Counted from the first letter of the stretch, positions 47,352 to 59,361 are shown. The stretch is DNA of 64,000 nucleotides from Schistosoma haematobium (GCF_000699445.3 NC_067199.1:32534902-32598901); one strand, 5' to 3'. Notes: generated by a model not told the origin, from the letters alone. Made by a program: numbers and translations.

Positions 47352-47628
47352 GGCGGGACTATAATTTATGGACGAATCGATCTGATGTAAAATAACAGAT
47401 CATGGATTCATTCAACCATTTGGTTTAATAGCGTCTTGGTATTTTATCTCATATCAGATCGTGATGAAAACTTTAAATCTAGTTCTTAACCTTAACCATC
47501 AACTGTAAATGTTAATCCCAATTCCTCAAACAGGTTTATAACCCTCATTTAGCCGTGGTATATAGTTGGACATTCTCAATGTCATTTTAGCGTCGCTCAA
47601 AGATCGTCCATAAATTATAGTCTCACCG
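47352..47628 (-). mobile_element. Family M element with near-perfect 25-bp inverted ends
   Basis: CGGCGGGACTATAATTTATG at the left faces the complement of CATAAATTATAGTCTCACCG at the right. The 25-bp ends differ at two positions. The inside matches 32,424-32,712 in the opposite orientation. The 86-codon minus frame that overlaps its right end (47,526-47,786) is partly element sequence and not a gene. No obvious target-site duplication. Confidence 0.7.
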
Positions 47629-47639
47629 TTTTCTTCAGA

Positions 47640-48805
47640 ATTAACTAATAAAAATGTATTTTTTGATAATACAATGAATAGACGAAATCTATCAAAATTA
47701 TGTCGTATATTTGTGCAATACATTTCGAACAATCTGACCACATATATACTTGTTAAGACTTTTTTATATGAAAATTCTAAGGTCAACTAGACAGGTTAAA
47801 GGTGAGAAATAATAATAATAAAGTACACAAAACAATGTGATTACCACTCTGGATAATCAATCAGGGTAGGTTAAGGAAAAGGACAAATTATTTTTGAATG
47901 CATAAAGAGGGTTTCAGTTTCCGTATAACTGTCAATGTATATTACAGGATTGTAGATGTAATTTCATCAGAGTAGTGTAAAATTTAAAATTGTTGATTCT
48001 ACCAAAAATCCGTTCTTGTGTGTGTGTGTGTGTGTGACTGTTTCAAGTCAGATATTGGAAAAAAAGTTATTCATTTTCTGACATTAGTAATATTTCCTTC
48101 CAGATTACATTTACCTACAGTTATATCATTTATTACATTTATCCTGTAGTTAATTGATTATTATTTCATGTACAAATAACATATTTAATTAATTAATGTA
48201 TGTAAATTAGAAACAAGTGTATAATTAAATTATATTCAATGTAATTCAATTACTGTAATACTGAATGTAGTTCTGTTTCTTTCTTCTTTTTCTTTTGAGG
48301 TGCCAAAAACAAGTAACAAAAACAACACACACACACACACACTTTGTATTTTACATTTATTTTCTTTTTCTTTTCTTCTTTGATCTATAAATGAACTGAG
48401 ATATGTGTTGTTTTTGGTTTCAGTAAAATAATGATATTTCTAAATAAAACTTATTTACTTTTATGAATAATAAATAGAATGGCGTCCTATTCGAATGAAT
48501 GAATGAATAAATTCTCATATACTAGATATTAGAAATCTTTAATTATTTTATTAAACAATGAACTTTTAACATTTTTTTCCTTCAGTGGAAATGTTACGAG
48601 GATCTTTGGTTATTTGTATAGCCCCTATTTCTAGTTATTGATTTTATAATATTACTTTATTAGATCTGTCAATGATGTAACCTTTTTTTAATAGAAATTA
48701 ATGAACTAAAAACAAAAATAATCCCACTTATAACATTATAATAATCAATATAAATAAATGATGATCATTGTGTACTTTTAATGAATTCAATAATCATTTA
48801 AACTA
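47640..48805. other. No gene; two dinucleotide repeats
   Basis: (GT)n at 48,017-48,037 and (AC)n at 48,324-48,342 lie about 300 bp apart on complementary strands. Otherwise AT-rich. Confidence 0.6.
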
Positions 48806-48812
48806 TTTGTTT

Positions 48813-48898
48813 AGCTTGGACTAGATTGCCAGGCGAAATGTTGGATTTACTTAAAATTCATTCGCTGAGATTTTACAAATATATATTCTTCCTTTTTA
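48813..48898 (-). repeat. Short dispersed repeat C, copy 2
   Basis: Reverse complement of 33,072-33,160, close match throughout. Class unknown. Confidence 0.6.
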
Positions 48899-48983
48899 TT
48901 TGTTTATCAGTTTATAATTATTTTCATTACTTGATAATAATTTGTTATATAACAAAACACATTGTCGATTAAATTCATTAATC

Positions 48984-49262
48984 GATGAGATTATAATTTA
49001 TGGATGAATTTTGAGCGATGCTAGACTGATCCTGAGAGTGTTCACCTAGTAACTAGAATCAAATAAGGGTTATAAACCTATGTGAGGAATTCGACTTATG
49101 ATTTACAGTTGATGATTATGGTTAGGAATTAAATATGGGGTTTTCATCATGAACTGATATCAGCTATAATGTCGAAATGGTATTTAACCAAATAAGTGGA
49201 TGAATTTTGCACCAAAATTCGATATATGTTCTCTTATATCTGATTGGTTTGTGTCGTCGATT
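48984..49262 (+). mobile_element. Family M element, right end decayed
   Basis: The left end GATGAGATTATAATTTATGG is the family terminus. The inside follows 32,424-32,712 closely (GGGTTATAAACCTATGTGAG; TCATGAACTGATATCAGC). The right terminal repeat cannot be recognised. Confidence 0.6.
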
Positions 49263-49528
49263 AATCAGTTAAATTACACTATACGAATGGAATTAATCAA
49301 TATGAAAAGAAATTAATTTCAGGAATTTTGCATAAAATTCGAAAAATTAAAACTATCATTTATCTACTGAATAGTTTTGTGCATAGCAATTTCTTAGGTC
49401 CAATGAAAGGGTCTTTTTTGTCAGAACTAATTTTAAAGTAACAGCAGCAATACTTATCCTGTTGTAAATTTTTATTTGAGATATATTATAAAAATAGATT
49501 TTGTTTTCATCATTTTAAATTACATTTA

Positions 49529-49756
49529 TTGACTGATCGCTATAATAATGATGACATAATAAATAAGCACGTTGATATCTCACGAATACTTGGACAGATT
49601 AGCATACGTAAATCTACGATCTCCAAAAATTTCTCACTTAATACCACTTATTTGATTTGTCAAGAACTGGTATCGAAATTTCTTAGTGACTTATACGATA
49701 TTGAACGAAAAACTGATGAGTACCTACATAGATTAGCTTACAAATCAAAAGCTTAA
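49529..49756 (+). other. Open frame of unknown status (75 codons)
   Basis: A frame whose peptide is less simple than other chance frames here: polar start, then CQELVSKFLSDLYDIERKTD as a possible helix, ending in KSKA. It would have to start at TTG or be part of an exon, and I see no convincing splice acceptor directly before it. The sequence is not part of any repeat recognised in this window. I would not call it a gene on this evidence. Confidence 0.15.
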
Positions 49757-50099
49757 TACAAAATCTTGGATATTTTAGAAATTGAATCAAAATGGTTGTG
49801 AACGTCTACGTTTATCAATTTAGAGATAAATTCTTATAAAAATATTTATGTGTGCTTTCAGCCAATCAACTTACTTGCTCACTTAATTGCTGTGTTGATA
49901 TGAATTACTTAATCTTCAAACATTTGTTGAACTCATGTTTATTTCTTTATATTAAAATAAAGTATAACGATGAGTTGTTATAAATCACTATCAAACTTTA
50001 TTTAGTTGCCTACGCGAAGAATTAAAATGAAGATTATTATTGATATAATTAATAACATTATTATAATCATAAATAAATCTTAGTTAAATAACTTAAAAT

Positions 50100-50425
50100 C
50101 AAGAAGCACTAGAAAATTGTTTCTTCCAAGTATGGAATTCCTCATAAGTGCATATTCATGACCGTACCCCAAAAATCAAACACAGGAACTCAAGTTTCGA
50201 ATATGAACGCTTAACCTATAAAAACACTTGAGTTGGTATCCAATCGATTTTATGTTCAACTCTAATCAATTCGCGCAACCATCTTCCAATATATTTAATA
50301 AATAAATACTTCACATTGATCATGATTGAACTTTATACTAGGACTGTCCATTGCTTTCTAGGTTTCAACAGCTGTTTATCTAAGATAATTCAGTGATTAT
50401 ATCTATGCTATTCAAAAATATTCGT
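50100..50425 (-). mobile_element. Degenerate type-2 foldback
   Basis: The minus-oriented body (50,100-50,310, with AGAAGCACTAGAAAATTG and the leader complement CTAATCAATTCGCGCAACC) is followed by a plus-oriented ribozyme end (50,335-50,395, TACTAGGACTGTCCATTGC). Same form as 37,707-38,021. Confidence 0.45.
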
Positions 50426-50469
50426 GGACATGTTTAGTATCTAGTAATTATGTGCTAACTACTGAATAA

Positions 50470-50765
50470 CTTCAAGAACTAATTCTGGAGTTCTGATGAG
50501 AAGTAGTCACCACCTGACAGGATTAGACTGTGGTTATGCGGTATTGAAAATTGATTGAAGTAAGACATGTGAACTATTGGGTTCCGGCCCTATGGTATAA
50601 GGGTTAAGCGTTCAAACTCGACATTCATTATTCTGTGTTTGACTACGATAATGAGGTTGAGAATGCACACAGCTTAGAAGTTTCGTACTAGATGGAGACA
50701 GCTTTACAGTGCTTCTTGAATTTCAGTGGTTGTTTGTCTAGGATTAGTTTGTGGTGATAACTACG
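50470..50765 (+). mobile_element. Degenerate type-2 element
   Basis: The leader (GATGAGAAGTAGTCACCACC) and tRNA-like region (CCTATGGTATAAGGGTTAAG) are followed by a ribozyme remnant (AGAAGTTTCGTACTAGATGG) and a weak right arm. Not functional. Confidence 0.5.
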
Positions 50766-50769
50766 AGAC

Positions 50770-52445
50770 TGAATATTTCTCCAAACCCCCGTATACTGAT
50801 AACCTAATTATTTTGAAATGTTTTAGAACTTCTTTTAGTCTAAGCAAGAATATTTTTTATTTCCACGGTGCACGAAGAAAGGACTTTGATGAAGTGTCTT
50901 CTAAAATGAATATTCTATTACCGAAACGTTGAAGATTTTTCTGAACTATAATATCAATACATGGTTTGTTTGAAAATGAACAACGACTGTGCCTTCGAAA
51001 GAATATAAGAAAAATTGAGAGAAGAGATCACTCATTTAATTATCAGTATCATATTATGGTTTACCAAAAATTATGGCTTAATTTCGTTTTGTTAATCCAG
51101 ATTAACATCAAGGGTTTAGCAAAACTTTTTGTACAATTTTTGATTCGATAAGGTACTAATAACTCCAAATAGTTTTAAGAAGCTGGATCGGCAACCCACT
51201 ATTTGACGTTTATTAGCTTATAAATAAAACTTTATACAAATTACGTAATGATAGAATTGACCAGTTGAACATTCAAACGAAAAGTGATTTCAGATAATTA
51301 GAGAGTCAAGACTAACAACAGGGAATCAAACCATACACTATAAGGCTACCTATCTGATATCATAGCTCATTTCTTTCCTTAACATAATGAAAAAAAACCC
51401 GATATAGATTCTAACTGAAACCTCGTACCTTCGAAAGTACAATGTCACTAGAAAGAGTGTGTTTATTCTAATGTTCACTCATTTTTTTTCATTATCACCG
51501 TCAATTATAAGATATGGTTATATTTGTTCGATTACTTTAGGTTAATTAAAGAAAATTCAACTCAACCAGACTTGCTGTTATTTAAGATTTTAACTGTAAA
51601 ATGTTTCTCTAGATAATCTTTATCTCCGTTATTATACTGACATTCTTTCTCTATTCACGGAAAAAAGAATGAATTCAATTTCATCTGGATGAATTTGTTT
51701 TTTCGATTCCCTATCTTTAATTTCTTAAATCGATCAAGTGAAATAATTTTAAAACATAACAATTGTGTTGGTACATTCAGAACTCATGAACGCCTAAAGT
51801 ACTTAATGTTAATCCCTGTTCATATTAGATGAACTGTTTTGTTCTTGAGATTATTTTCTAAACAGCTAAACAGTAATCCATTAAAGACATAAAATGAATT
51901 ATGTTTGATGCGGAATATACTCAACGAAAATTCATATATATATGCCTCTTGAACTACTGAAACAAATTTTAACCAACAGGATACAACTCTAATTTGGCTT
52001 TGAGCTTGAATTCAAGTATAAGCGTATGATATGTCTGATTGGCCAAGCCTAACATTTATATATCATTACATGTTTTCGTTATTCTCCAAGGCTAAGTTGG
52101 CATGAATGTAAATTAATTACTACTTCCAAACACGAAATTTACGAATTGAACCTCCTATGATATCATGACCACAGACGGCTAAGAAGAAATCATTTGTTTG
52201 ATCATGGGTTATTGGTGAAAACTAACCTAATTCTATATAAATCTCCAAAAAGCCTGTTACCTAAAAAAAGCATCACAATTTTTTTTCAAATATTTATGCT
52301 TACTGAGGCAAAATATATATTGATTATTGAGATTTCATTATCATTTATTAACTTATACGACACTGTAAATATCATCACCAAGGATGAGCATTGGATAGAT
52401 TATTCTAAACAAAAATAATATATTTCTATAATAATTTGTGTAATA
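50770..52445. other. No recognisable feature
   Basis: AT-rich; the small frames at 50,726-50,932 and 52,194-52,418 have no recognisable domains. Confidence 0.4.
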
Positions 52446-52454
52446 TATTTAATA

Positions 52455-52795
52455 TCAGAAGGGGTTTTATGGAGACTGTAGTAAATTCAACAGTTGAGAT
52501 CATAAGTCAATTGAAGCTAGACCACCATGGAAAATCTGGAAGCACTGGACGACCGTTTCGTCTTATTGTGGGACTCTTCAGCAGTGCGCATCCACGACCC
52601 CGCCTCGCGGGATTCGAACCCAGGACCTATCAGTCTCGCGCCAGGCGCTTATTCAACTAGGTCACTGAGCCGTCATCCAACGGTGTTAATGTCTAACTTC
52701 AACTAATCCACGAAATTGAGCGACACATCCACCATTGTCATCAATGAGTTACTACCTCGCAACTGACCCGATTGAACTCCACTGGTCACTGCTTC
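52455..52795 (-). mobile_element. Type-2 element, near complete
   Basis: Minus-strand copy. The leader starts near 52,795 (GCAGTGACCAGTGGAGTTC). The tRNA-like body (about 52,675-52,600) has a B box whose complement is GGATTCGAACC (52,610-52,620). Then come the ribozyme (52,587-52,542) and the full right arm to the outer end TATCAGAAGGGGTTTTATGG at 52,455. The left inverted arm is absent here. TATTTAAT occurs at both edges, but it is too simple to call a duplication. Confidence 0.75.
52542..52587 (-). ncRNA. Hammerhead ribozyme, type-2, core intact
   Basis: On the minus strand stem I is perfect: GCACUG (52,587-52,582) with CAGUGC (52,547-52,542). The core CUGAAGA (52,581-52,575) fits CUGANGA. 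GAAA (52,559-52,556) and GUC (52,550-52,548) are present. Stem III is ACGGUCGU. Stem II has three good pairs (GUC/GAC) and then a C-A mismatch. It is the second type-2 ribozyme here with all checked core bases. Confidence 0.65.
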
Positions 52796-52799
52796 TTAT

Positions 52800-53650
52800 T
52801 TAATTTGATGAGACCTTAATATTCCTACTTTGTTCCTTTGTACAACTTAAACCTGGATTAATTTTGATTGATTTTTTTGAAGAAGTGGATTAAATTAACT
52901 TACGAAACATTAGAAAATCTAATATTTTCTACTCATTAACTTATTACAAATCTATTAGTTTTATTTATTCAACACTGTATATTCCACTAAAAAAAAGAAA
53001 TCAATCAATAATTTAAATAATTTTTTCGAAGAAAGGAAGACAATTAATTATTTCTATTTTATTCAAGAGACAAATACAATTTCATTCATCTTCAACAATT
53101 GGATAAAAAAAAAGAGCAAACATTAATTTCTTTCAAACAAACAAAAAAATAAAAAAATAAAAAATGATTATGTCACATGAAACTTCAACAACAAAATGAT
53201 GATCTTATGTCACTATATTCCACATATAAAGAAAAATGGTCATATTTGTGAGAACTAAAAAAAAAACACAACAAACAAACAAAACTATCGATTAATCAGA
53301 TGATAAATTAATAACTGATAGACTGTAGATTACCCTTTACAAAACACTTTCATTAGTATCTTAGACTCTCTCCATATATATAGTACTATTTATAGAAATT
53401 ATATTTGTAAATCATTAGAAAAATACTATCTTGTTGCCAATCGTAAAATGTAGATATTTCGTCAGATATTTAAAAAGAAAAAGAAGAAAACATTTATTCA
53501 AATGTCATTTGATCATTTAAGTTGTTTATCATTCTGAGAATATAATTTGTATATATATATATGACGTAATACATACTGAAATGTATCAATTAACTAGTAA
53601 ATTGACAAAAAGAAAGATGATTTGTAAAAAATAGGTTAAAAGAATAAATC
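52800..53650. other. No recognisable feature
   Basis: AT-rich with A-runs; nothing found. Confidence 0.4.
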
Positions 53651-53659
53651 ATTAATTTC

Positions 53660-53776
53660 AATGGTCAAGATCATAAGTCAATTGAAGCTACACCACCATG
53701 AGAAACCTGGAAGCACTGGGCAGTCGTTTCGTCCTATTGTGGGACTCCTCAGCAATGCGCATCCACGATCCCGTCT
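53660..53776 (-). mobile_element. Type-2 element, 3' end only
   Basis: Ribozyme plus right arm on the minus strand, cut off sharply at about 53,776 after CCACGATCCCGTC, just where the tRNA 3' end would start. Confidence 0.65.
53709..53758 (-). ncRNA. Hammerhead of type-2 element, cleavage site mutated
   Basis: CUGAGGA (53,752-53,746), a perfect stem II (GUCC/GGAC) and GAAA (53,730-53,727) are kept. The cleavage triplet GUC has become GCC, which also breaks the A-U pair at the base of stem III. Probably inactive. Confidence 0.55.
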
Positions 53777-54014
53777 CAATAAAATATAATTTTATTTTAG
53801 GAATTCCACGAAAACGTGAAATTTTAAAAGCAATTGAATCATTTCATATATTACCACATTCATAACATACAAAACAATAGCCAAACGGCTACAGTAAAAT
53901 GATTACAATAGAATATAACTTTTATTTAAGTTTAGAGAAATTGTTGAGAATAACTGAACTTTGGTTTCATCTTGATTGTCACTTACCACTAAAGAATACT
54001 TACAATAATAGAAC

Positions 54015-54424
54015 TATCACAGCAATCATCAGAAACGTACAAGTATTAATAAACAATCATCTGGGTAAGGTACTCAATATCCGTTGGTTGGATAACATCA
54101 GCAGCAGCCTTCTGTGGGAAAGAACAAACCAGCATCTAGATGAAGAGGAAATTAGTAAAAGACAATGGAAATGAATTGGACAAACACTATGCAAATCATC
54201 AATTGCATCACAACGCAAGCGCTAACATGGAATACTGAAGGGGAATGGAAAAGCGGCAGACCAAGGAACATATTGTGTCGGGAAATAGAAGTAGATATGA
54301 AAAGGATGAATAGCAACCGGAAAGAACTGGGAAGGATTGCTTGGGACAGTTTTGGACGGAGAATCCTGGTGAGCCGCCGATGCTCCTTCACGAGGAGTAA
54401 CAGGCGTAAGTATGTAAATAAATA
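54015..54424 (+). mobile_element. 5'-truncated RTE LINE
   Basis: Plus-strand copy of the RTE C-terminus: VQVLINNHLGKVL and WERTNQHLDEEEIS in one frame (to 54,174), then a TGA in place of the usual Trp and a further frame (54,165-54,425) ending SFTRSNRRK. The tail is GTAAGTATGTAAATAAATA. ATAATAGA on both sides (54,006-54,013 and 54,428-54,435) may be a short duplication. It is very close to 59,362-59,749, so both belong to one subfamily. Confidence 0.8.
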
Positions 54425-54535
54425 ACGATAATAGATACAATTTTCACTACATTGATTTTCTAAATGTTGCACACAACTAAATGAATTCTAGGCAACAAGG
54501 TTTTATTAAGTATTTTTTAATTATAAACTATAATT

Positions 54536-54755
54536 TCAATAGTTGAGATCATGAGTCAATTGAAGCTAGACCACCATGGAAAACCTGGAAACACTGAACG
54601 GCCGTTTTCAATTGTGAGACTCCTCAGCAGTGCGCATCCACGACTTCACCTCGCGAGATTCGAACCCTGGACCTATCAGTCTAGCACGCCAGCGCTTAAT
54701 CACTAGATCACAGAGCTGGCTGGTAATCAACGGTGTTAATGTTTTACTTCAACTT
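54536..54755 (-). mobile_element. Type-2 element
   Basis: The minus strand has tRNA-like body (about 54,720-54,650; B-box complement AGATTCGAACC at 54,657-54,667) and the right arm to 54,536. The ribozyme core CUGAGGA and stem I are intact, but a deletion in CAATTGAAAACG removes the second strand of stem II, so it is inactive. Confidence 0.65.
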
Positions 54756-54764
54756 AGAAACTGA

Positions 54765-56740
54765 GATTTTCTTTTAGTTTATTAGTCTTTCATAACATGC
54801 TTTATATTAGTCTTTATTGAACACAAAAACTCCTTGTTACTAATTCACTGGCTGCTTTAATTTTAATTAGTATACATTAAATAGAGTTATGTGACTATGA
54901 ATATATATGTAATTACATACATGGAAGTACAGCATCAGTTGGGCATTAAACTAAAATCTAATTAACCGAACATCAAAGTGTTCTTGCATTAGCATCTGTT
55001 TAAATATCCTACTGTTTAACACGTGTTCATAATAAAGGAATACATATGTAACAACTTAATATTCTGGAGTTAGGTTTATTTACTTTTGTGAAACGAAAAT
55101 CTTTTTATATTATTACGAATTTTTATACGTTTTTAGGATTAATCCTTTTTTTAGTTAGGCCATCATTAAGGATACTCTAGTTCAATACATAGTAGTGAAA
55201 AGAATAATTTTTCTAACAAACTAATAATGGATAGTAGACAGTCATTTCTTCGTAGTTTGGGACTTGTCACTCATGTTTATTATTGACTCTCACATAAGTT
55301 TATGTCCAGGAGCTTGTTAGTAACTTGTTTGTGAAGTATTCCCAAAGTAACAATCGGAAAATCAAATGATTCAAGCTTAAATGTGTCGAAAGACAAAAAT
55401 CACTGGTAGTATCGATTAAAAGATGCACTTTATTAAGAATCGACTAACAGAAATAAAATTTTCTACCAGATTCTAGCTTATTAGTCATCGCAAAACCTTT
55501 AGGGAGTAATCCTTTTTTTACCTTGATATGGTACTAACTCTAAGGAGTATAACGTGATAATACGGGATCATGAATTTAAATCGAAATACAAATCCATAAA
55601 TACTAACTGTCGTATAAAATATTTTGGTGTCGAATGTACTCCGATTTGGTGTCATATTATACTGGGTTCTTCACTATTTCTCATATACGTTTGACTTTAT
55701 CTTAAAGTGGTGTCTGTAATAGTTTGTATGTTATATACTCCCATTGATCCGTTACCTTGTACTATTAGTTTTATCCTCTTTCTAATCTCAGTTTATTGCA
55801 GTGACTGTTTTCTCGTTTTTTCTATGCTTTTGTATATGTAACCTGTTCATGAAAAATATGCGATTGTAGTTATCTTTACGGATTACATATATTTTTTATA
55901 GTGCTAATTTTGAATAAAACACATTTCACTCTTGAAAGTAAAGTGTAAAATATTACTTAAATTTCATTCCATCTTCAGTAAAATAGAAAATGTGATTGAT
56001 ATAACAATTGTTGCATAATGACATGAAGTCTTAATACTTTCAAAGTGAATGAACATTCACAGTAAGTATCAAGTTTGATGCTAAGTTGTTGAAGGAAATC
56101 TGTAGGAAGTATCGAACCTAAGTTGATGCTCTGAAAAGCCCCTACAGAAGAATAATTTCGTCTAGACTCACTCGTCAGTGAGGTTTATGTTAGCCTTATT
56201 AAAACCATACTTCTGTAAGGGCTTCTTTGAGTGCATGAGATTTACAGTTATTGAGACTTATGGTAATACATAAAAATAATTAATTTAATTGTCCCTTAGA
56301 TTTGGCACAATATATATATTCAGTTTGCTATGAATGAGTTCATAAAATATTAACCATATTTCCTTGTATTCTAATGACTGAACTTTTTTTAGTGTCATGG
56401 AATATTCACAGTAATTGTCAGTAAGTATACGAACATAAACACCTTAAATTGTACATATTCTCCTTTTTTCACATTGAACACGCATATGCATACACGCACA
56501 ACAACATAAACTTCAATGAATACAGTTCAGTCTTTGTTGGTATTACCATTTTCTAGCGTATTGGTGCATTATACTAGAATGATATGAAATGGTCTCAGTA
56601 TAAGAAATCATATTTATAACATACTCAGACACTTGAAAATAATACAATTTTATAAATTATGAATAAATCTATCATCATAAATATTAGGATAAGCAAAAAT
56701 ATTTAGATTTATCATTCACTAGTTATTTTATTGCTCACTC

Positions 56741-56801
<61 letters not shown>

Positions 56802-57695
56802 TGACGTTTAGCCTTTGCTCGTTTCGCGTCTAACTTGAATGTACCCTGTGTGTTAGGGGACTGTGAAAAGCAATGTCTATAAGGGAAACGGAAGGTAATA
56901 AGATAAGAGGTATCTCGATGACTCAGTAGGCACATAAAATGCATTACATTTACTAGTGAAAGCAATCGAAAGCGACTAGTAATAACACAAGAGTATGAAT
57001 AAAATAATTTGATAGTTAAAACTAGAAGCTTATGACCTATGGTTTCGAACGCTCTACAATGTATATGTGTACTTATATGATAAAACACAGCGTTTAGACA
57101 CCATCTCATGAAGGTGTAATTTTGTGTATTACCTTAAATTGAACTGAACTGATTAAATAACCTTATGTAGATTTAATCTTCAAACAAAGATAATTTACAT
57201 AATCAATTAAAATTTCAACAGAGTTCGAAACATTGAACGATATTCAACTAAAAATCTGACTATAAGACTATAATAGTTAAATTTTAATGATCCTCCAAAG
57301 TTCATTCACAATAATGTTACGGGGATTACTTTTCGCTTTCACCGATAAGTGGATAATCACTTATTACTTAATCCTTTGTCTATAACTATGATTTTCAATC
57401 TTATGAGCTCATCAAGTATTTTTTATTCTTTTCTATTATTGTGTTAACTACAATTTCAAAGCTCTAAATTGACCTTCAAGCTAGAAGGATTAGTTGAAAT
57501 CCTAATTAGGAAGTTTTTTTATAATTTCTATGGTCACTTTTAATGAAAAGTGTTTTCAATTTAATTAAGATTAGTTAGTCCACTGATTTGAAATGTGAAC
57601 AATAAAAATGAGCGATTTTGAAGTTGAATTAGTTACTTTTGTTTAATGAATTTTTATTAACTTTTCGTAAGGTTATTCACAACTTAACAAACAGA
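54765..57695. other. No gene; one hairpin and one compound microsatellite
   Basis: Contains an inverted repeat (56,131-56,229, listed separately) and a (CT)n(TA)n run at 56,741-56,798. A 124-codon minus frame (56,735-57,109) starts in non-repetitive sequence but ends inside the microsatellite (YIYIYI...REREREE). I see no domain in it and do not call a gene. Confidence 0.4.
56131..56229. repeat. Inverted repeat hairpin
   Basis: CTGAAAAGCCCCTACAGAAG at 56,131-56,150 faces the complement of CTTCTGTAAGGGCTTCTTTG at 56,210-56,229. The inner 15 positions differ by one base; the loop is 59 nt. Origin unknown. Confidence 0.6.
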
Positions 57696-57702
57696 TTTAA
57701 TA

Positions 57703-58060
57703 GTAGTATAGGGGTTGTGGAGATTATTACGTTTTTGATTGAGATCATGAACCGATTGATGTTAGACCACCTTTGGAAACCTGGAAGCACTGAACATGAT
57801 CTCAATCAAAAACTTAATAATCTCCACAACCCCTATACTAGTAATCAACGTGTGCTCGCTAGTGACTAGCTTCGTGAGGGAATTCTCGGAGTTCTAGTGA
57901 GAAGCCGTGACCAGTGGAGCTAATCCATGTCGGGTAGAGACAGGTGTCTACCTCAGTACAATGGAAGTTGGTCGCGCAATGTCGTGAATTGGTTGATGTT
58001 TAGTGCTTCCATGTTTCCAAAGGTGGTCTAACATCAACCGGTTCATGATCTCAATCAAAA
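57703..58060 (+). mobile_element. Type-2 element with 46-bp hairpin in its left arm
   Basis: The left arm itself contains a hairpin: 57,704-57,749 and 57,795-57,840 are complementary over 46 bp with one mismatch, loop 45 nt. Then follow the best-preserved leader in the window (GCCGTGACCAGTGGAGCTAA, 57,905-57,924), the CGTGAATTGGTTGATG segment, and directly the right arm (58,000-58,060). The tRNA-like body and ribozyme are deleted. It belongs to the GATGTTAGACC subfamily with 41,448-41,773. Confidence 0.7.
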
Positions 58061-58064
58061 GATT

Positions 58065-59350
58065 TAATGGTTTTTACTAGTCTTTAATAAGTTAACTTAC
58101 CTAGTAAAATAGTCTTCCATATCAAGTAGTCGAAAAAGTCGGTATGTAGCTCTAAGTTTAGGGTTCAGCCAAAGTGAAAGATATTAGCCAAACTTATCTG
58201 CAATCATGAATTCCTTTTATGCGAAATCATGGATATTATCTGAATTTACTCTCAAATAATCAACACTTATACTTACTTTCAATTACTGTTTGACCAGACC
58301 ATAGTTATTATTGACAGGAATAGAAAAAACTACATAGGAGAATTTTTGTGAGTAGCGTTATATCTTATAATTATTTGGTTACTGCATAATATCCTAGCAA
58401 CATTCTACACTTTGGATGATAAGTTGTGGAATGGTGACAGTCAAAAATTAATCAAACGATAAGTTCACGTGGTTAGTCGGGAAACGGCTGAAATTTCCTA
58501 GGGACAAGACACACACCAATGGTGGCTTCGTTTCCTAAAGAATAGACGTGTATGTGTTTATAAAGTCCAAACTTTCAGTCTTTTCACTTGCGTAGCCAGT
58601 TGAGTTTATGTACAAGAAGACTACGTATCAGCATCAACTTTCGGATGTCGCATGTAACAACACTGTCTCTGTATTTAGAGCTGTTTTCGGATGAAAATCG
58701 TGTGAAAATATTAGGACAAAATATTTTGTAGTTTCAAAATAACTATGAAATTCTGTCTACTGTCTTCAGTCATTCTTCGTCTTTTATGGCTTAACGTAAA
58801 AGAATCTAGAAACCTACTGGATATTATCAATTTAAAAAGCTAAAACTCGATTTATCACTCCTTGGTGCTATGGCGAGGTTATTTGTATCTAATTAGCGAA
58901 ATAATCGGTCATACCAGATAACTTAGTCCGGTTCAAAAATAAAAAACAACCGCTTTTACAATATTTAGTAAAAGAACATATGTTTGGATTTGGTTTACAA
59001 CTAAAAATGTAACAAAAAAGGAAGGTATTTTGAAATTCTTTCTAATCAATAAATTCCCAATTTCAGCTTGCTTAGTTTTTTTTCTTAAAAATTAATTCTA
59101 CAAGATCTTTTTCTATCCAAACTCATCAACCCCACCTAAATAAACACCTTAGGTTACAAGAAATCAGAAGATATATATGTAAGTTTACTGATTAAATTAG
59201 TTGAACATTGATGTCATATAAATTAAAACTCCTAACCACAAAATCAATTAAATCAAAGAAAAATTCTGATGGAAGTGCTTTGGTTCAAGTCAAACAGTCA
59301 ATAACTTTTAAGCTCACCAGTGAGTTCATTGTATTGCTATTTAGAAATGG
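58065..59350. other. No recognisable feature
   Basis: 58,440-58,700 is less AT-rich than its surroundings. No second copy is seen. Confidence 0.35.
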
Positions 59351-59361
59351 TTCATCGTTTA
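59351..59361. repeat. Target-site duplication of RTE copy, left
   Basis: TTCATCGTTTA, exact partner at 59,750-59,760. Confidence 0.8.

Noticed and set aside
47526..47786. 86-codon open frame on the minus strand
   Set aside because: Its 3' part is family M sequence and includes the terminal repeat; other copies do not keep the frame.
53281..53571. CRISPR or tandem repeat array
   Set aside because: No regular direct repeats with spacers occur here or elsewhere in the window; only short simple repeats were found.
56735..57109. 124-codon protein gene on the minus strand
   Set aside because: The C-terminus is the translated (TA)n(CT)n microsatellite. No domain or splice context is visible.
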